NCBI GenBank assembly: GCA_964499425.1
Contig: CAZCLD010000018.1
Location: 1 to 21,928 of the forward strand
Source of the DNA: JAQBYK01 sp964499425
Lineage (GTDB): Bacteria > Patescibacteriota > Gracilibacteria > UBA1369 > LOWO2-01-FULL-3
Direction: 5' to 3'
DNA length: 21,928 bases
This document shows positions 19,582-21,928 of this stretch, one piece after another. How positions within the stretch are numbered: position 1 is the first letter of the stretch; each line of letters opens with the position of its first letter. The notes below the pieces were generated by a model that was given only the letters and a program-made list of their open reading frames with translations, was not told the DNA's origin and made no database searches. Made by a program: the position numbers and the translations under genes.

Positions 19582-21928
19582 ATGTCACTCATCCTAAAAT
19601 CAAAAAGACGCCTCAAATCGCTTGTTTTAAGTTTGTTTTTTGTAATCTTTATAGGTACATCTTTGACTGCTCATGCTGGATGGGATGATTTTAAAGAAGG
19701 TTTCAACGATTTCTTTGATGTTGGTGAGCAAGGCATCACATTTACAGCCTTTGAGGGAAAGCTCGCGAAGCTAAGTGCTGAAGGATACGACTCCGCACTT
19801 GTCGCAACAACTGACTTCAGAGATTTTGTAATCCTGGTGGTCAATTTCGCGCTAGGATTTTTAGGACTTGCAGCTGTCATTATCGTGATCTATGGTGGGG
19901 TACTTTATGTAACTGCCGGGGGAGAAGAAGAAAAAACTCAAAAGGGAAAGAAGGCCATCAGTTATGCGGTAATAGGACTCTTAATTGTGCTTGGATCTTT
20001 TGCATTTGTTAATACCATCATAGGTGGTGCGACTGGGGAAAGTGAAACTGGCACGGGAGGATTTGGTGAAGGCACACTGGTCGGTGGTGGTTTTAATGCA
20101 TCTGCGGAGCAGGTACGCTCACTAGCAATAGAAATATTTAGTGGGTACCAATTTTTGACTGAGGCTCAAAACGAATTGTTGAACATCAAAAACGATATAG
20201 AAAAGGAGTCTATGAAGCCACACAATCTACCAAGCAAAAGCAACGTTCTAGCGTTCCTAAACTCAACAAAATCCAAGTTTAGGAATATGGAAAATAGAAT
20301 GCCAGAATTTAGCGTGGCAAAAGCCAAACTCAATGACCAAATGAGAGATTTGGAGAAGGATATCGATATAATAAGTGGGGTGGGAGGTACAATATATATA
20401 AAGAGTCCAAGTGATGGGGCCAGTAGTCTTGATGTTTGCGATGTAGATGACGCAAGAGATATAGTTGAAGACATCGGAGACAGTGACAAAAATATTTGCA
20501 GTGAGGAAGGCTACAAAATAACCTACGTAAACGGCCTATATGGAAATTGGAAAACAATTTATGACAAATACACTTCGAACAACGATATTTATGACAATAT
20601 AATTGAGCCAATTGGGGAAACCTATCACACTGATCTACATAAAATATTTGGTCAATTTGAGGCTGTTTACGCAAATTTCGCAAATATATCCGTCATCACT
20701 GAAGGAAAGGCATCTACCGCTCATACTGAAGTATCAGGCCCAAATGCATTTGGTTACGAAATCGTAACATCGTTTGAAACGGTTAACATTAATTTTGGGT
20801 TTGGAGTTAACATGAATATACTCGTTCCCGTACAGGGTATTGGACCAGGATTCTTCAAACAAATAGATAGTTGGTCATTTGCATCTGATATTAGCACTGA
20901 CGGACAATTAATGATGAATGGTCTCCAGCAGTTGGCAATAATATATGAAGAGCTTAAAACTCTACAATTCGTACAATCCCGCCTTACAGCAAATGTCGTG
21001 GAAGGCACATCACCCCTAACAGTGTTGTTTGATACTGCTGGTTCGATAGATCCAGTCGGAGGCAGTATTACTAATGATAACATCACCTGGGATCTTGGTG
21101 GAACAAGTAGTATTTCGGAATTATTCGCAGCTCCAAAAGGAATACCATTAATCTCAAGCGATGTAGACTGCTCATTTACACCTTTAGCTTCAGGAACAAC
21201 TGAAGAAGATGTGATTGGAAATACTGCAAAGCGATGTACATTCAAAAAACCTGGTACATATCGAGCAGCAGTCAAAATTGATTCTAAGGAACCGACCTTA
21301 ATTGCGCCAGGTATCAGTATACTAACAATAAAGGTTCATCCACCCACAACCAAAATCGAGCTCACTGTAGCAGGTGACCCCGTAATGGCATACAACGGAG
21401 ATGTATTGTCGACAGACAAATCAAAAGTACAGGTAACGCTCACGGAGGCACAGGCTGGAATAGCATTCGATGCTAGCCAAACCAATGCTGAGCAGTACAA
21501 AATTACTTACGGAGATGGGGAAACAGAAGGATTCTCATCAAGTGGATTATTTACCCACAATTATGAAGAGCCAGGAAAATATGAGGTCATCCTGGAGGTT
21601 GTGAATGAGCTAGGAATAATAGACAAAAAGATCTTTACACTAGATGTATCTCCACTTGCGGCTAGGGTAAACGTGAGTCCAGCTGGAAAACCCTTTATTG
21701 ACTCAAACGTTGTGTTTGATGGCAGTGACTCGAAGTCCGACATTGGTAGGATAATAAGCTATAAATGGACTATACAGGCCAAAATACCTCCTGAAATGAC
21801 TGGTGTCGGTGTAGATCAAGAAACTCAGGATCTTGTCGCGGACATCCGAGAAACATACCCAGTGAACGATCCATTTACTGAACAAGGTGGGAATCTCCAA
21901 GTATTTACACATAATTTCAAGTACGCAA
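19582..21928 (+). CDS. Single-module T4SS-pilin-like protein with long coiled region and PKD domains (partial, runs off the window)
   Basis: The frame is open from the ATG at 19582 to the right edge (782 codons, no stop). Residues 1-32 form a signal peptide (SLTAHA-GW). Residues about 75-146 are one VirB2-like module: helix, YVTAGGEEEKTQKGKK hinge, and a second helix ending GSFAFVNTII. A Gly-rich linker follows (150-175), then a mostly helical, charged region (about 180-460) with four scattered cysteines in its first half and early middle. Next come PKD-like beta domains at about 470-590 (SPLTVLFDTAGSIDP, FKKPGTYRAAVKID), 594-690 (ITYGDGETEGF, HNYEEPGKYEVILEV) and a third starting near 694 (VVFDGSDSKSDIGRI). 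PKD domains are typical of surface adhesins and spacers. The design suggests a large surface protein held by, or built into, the structure formed by the two upstream module proteins. Confidence 0.85.
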   Translation, partial: MSLILKSKRRLKSLVLSLFFVIFIGTSLTAHAGWDDFKEGFNDFFDVGEQGITFTAFEGKLAKLSAEGYDSALVATTDFRDFVILVVNFALGFLGLAAVIIVIYGGVLYVTAGGEEEKTQKGKKAISYAVIGLLIVLGSFAFVNTIIGGATGESETGTGGFGEGTLVGGGFNASAEQVRSLAIEIFSGYQFLTEAQNELLNIKNDIEKESMKPHNLPSKSNVLAFLNSTKSKFRNMENRMPEFSVAKAKLNDQMRDLEKDIDIISGVGGTIYIKSPSDGASSLDVCDVDDARDIVEDIGDSDKNICSEEGYKITYVNGLYGNWKTIYDKYTSNNDIYDNIIEPIGETYHTDLHKIFGQFEAVYANFANISVITEGKASTAHTEVSGPNAFGYEIVTSFETVNINFGFGVNMNILVPVQGIGPGFFKQIDSWSFASDISTDGQLMMNGLQQLAIIYEELKTLQFVQSRLTANVVEGTSPLTVLFDTAGSIDPVGGSITNDNITWDLGGTSSISELFAAPKGIPLISSDVDCSFTPLASGTTEEDVIGNTAKRCTFKKPGTYRAAVKIDSKEPTLIAPGISILTIKVHPPTTKIELTVAGDPVMAYNGDVLSTDKSKVQVTLTEAQAGIAFDASQTNAEQYKITYGDGETEGFSSSGLFTHNYEEPGKYEVILEVVNELGIIDKKIFTLDVSPLAARVNVSPAGKPFIDSNVVFDGSDSKSDIGRIISYKWTIQAKIPPEMTGVGVDQETQDLVADIRETYPVNDPFTEQGGNLQVFTHNFKYA

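Noticed and set aside
20166..21275. Long minus-strand ORFs (up to 173 residues) opposite the pilin-PKD gene
   Set aside because: The plus-strand frame is open for 782 codons with clear signal peptide, pilin module and PKD phrases. The opposite frames have low-complexity Ser/Leu/Ile compositions typical of antisense shadows.

Overview
The window looks like a piece of a small, gene-dense bacterial genome, most likely a Candidate Phyla Radiation (Patescibacteria) lineage of the Peregrinibacteria/Gracilibacteria type. This is an inference from four signs. Genes abut or overlap by a few bases. A tRNA gene is interrupted by a self-splicing intron. Most genes have very short leaders and no clear Shine-Dalgarno sequence. 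There is a run of VirB2-like 'T4SS pilin' surface proteins of the kind common in these organisms. UGA is used as a stop codon by several genes, so the UGA=Gly code of some Gracilibacteria does not apply.

Layout. Positions 1-2875 hold the tail of an unknown gene, the ribosome-associated GTPase HflX, a convergent prolyl-tRNA editing protein and a D-lactate-dehydrogenase-type enzyme. Positions 2889-4697 hold a small unknown ORF, a tRNA-Ile2(CAU) gene split by a 258-nt group I intron, ribosomal protein S20, Maf and an intrinsic terminator. Positions 4797-8705 hold a YtxH-like protein with a histone-H1-like tail, coupled to a fused prephenate dehydrogenase/prephenate dehydratase, and then a 601-residue unknown protein with its own consensus promoter. 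Positions 8695-13473 (minus strand) are a nucleotide-metabolism cluster dut-tmk-folD-purF-purD. Divergent from it is a YqhQ-like (DUF1385) membrane protein. Positions 14540-17386 (minus) carry secE-nusG-rplK-rplA, with an extra membrane-anchored gene between nusG and rplK. Positions 17534-21928 (plus) hold three successive genes built from VirB2/TrbC-like two-helix modules (3+3+1 copies). The last carries a large surface region with PKD domains and runs off the window.

How they work together. The dut/tmk pair serves dTTP supply. FolD supplies formyl-tetrahydrofolate and PurF/PurD perform the first two steps of purine synthesis. secE, nusG, rplK, rplA, rpsT, hflX, the tRNA and the prolyl-tRNA editor are core expression machinery. 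The three module proteins probably form or decorate a cell-envelope pilus or channel. No gene-free stretch exceeds about 300 bases apart from the intron-bearing tRNA locus (3192-3642), which is described in full below. No CRISPR array, insertion sequence or rRNA was seen.
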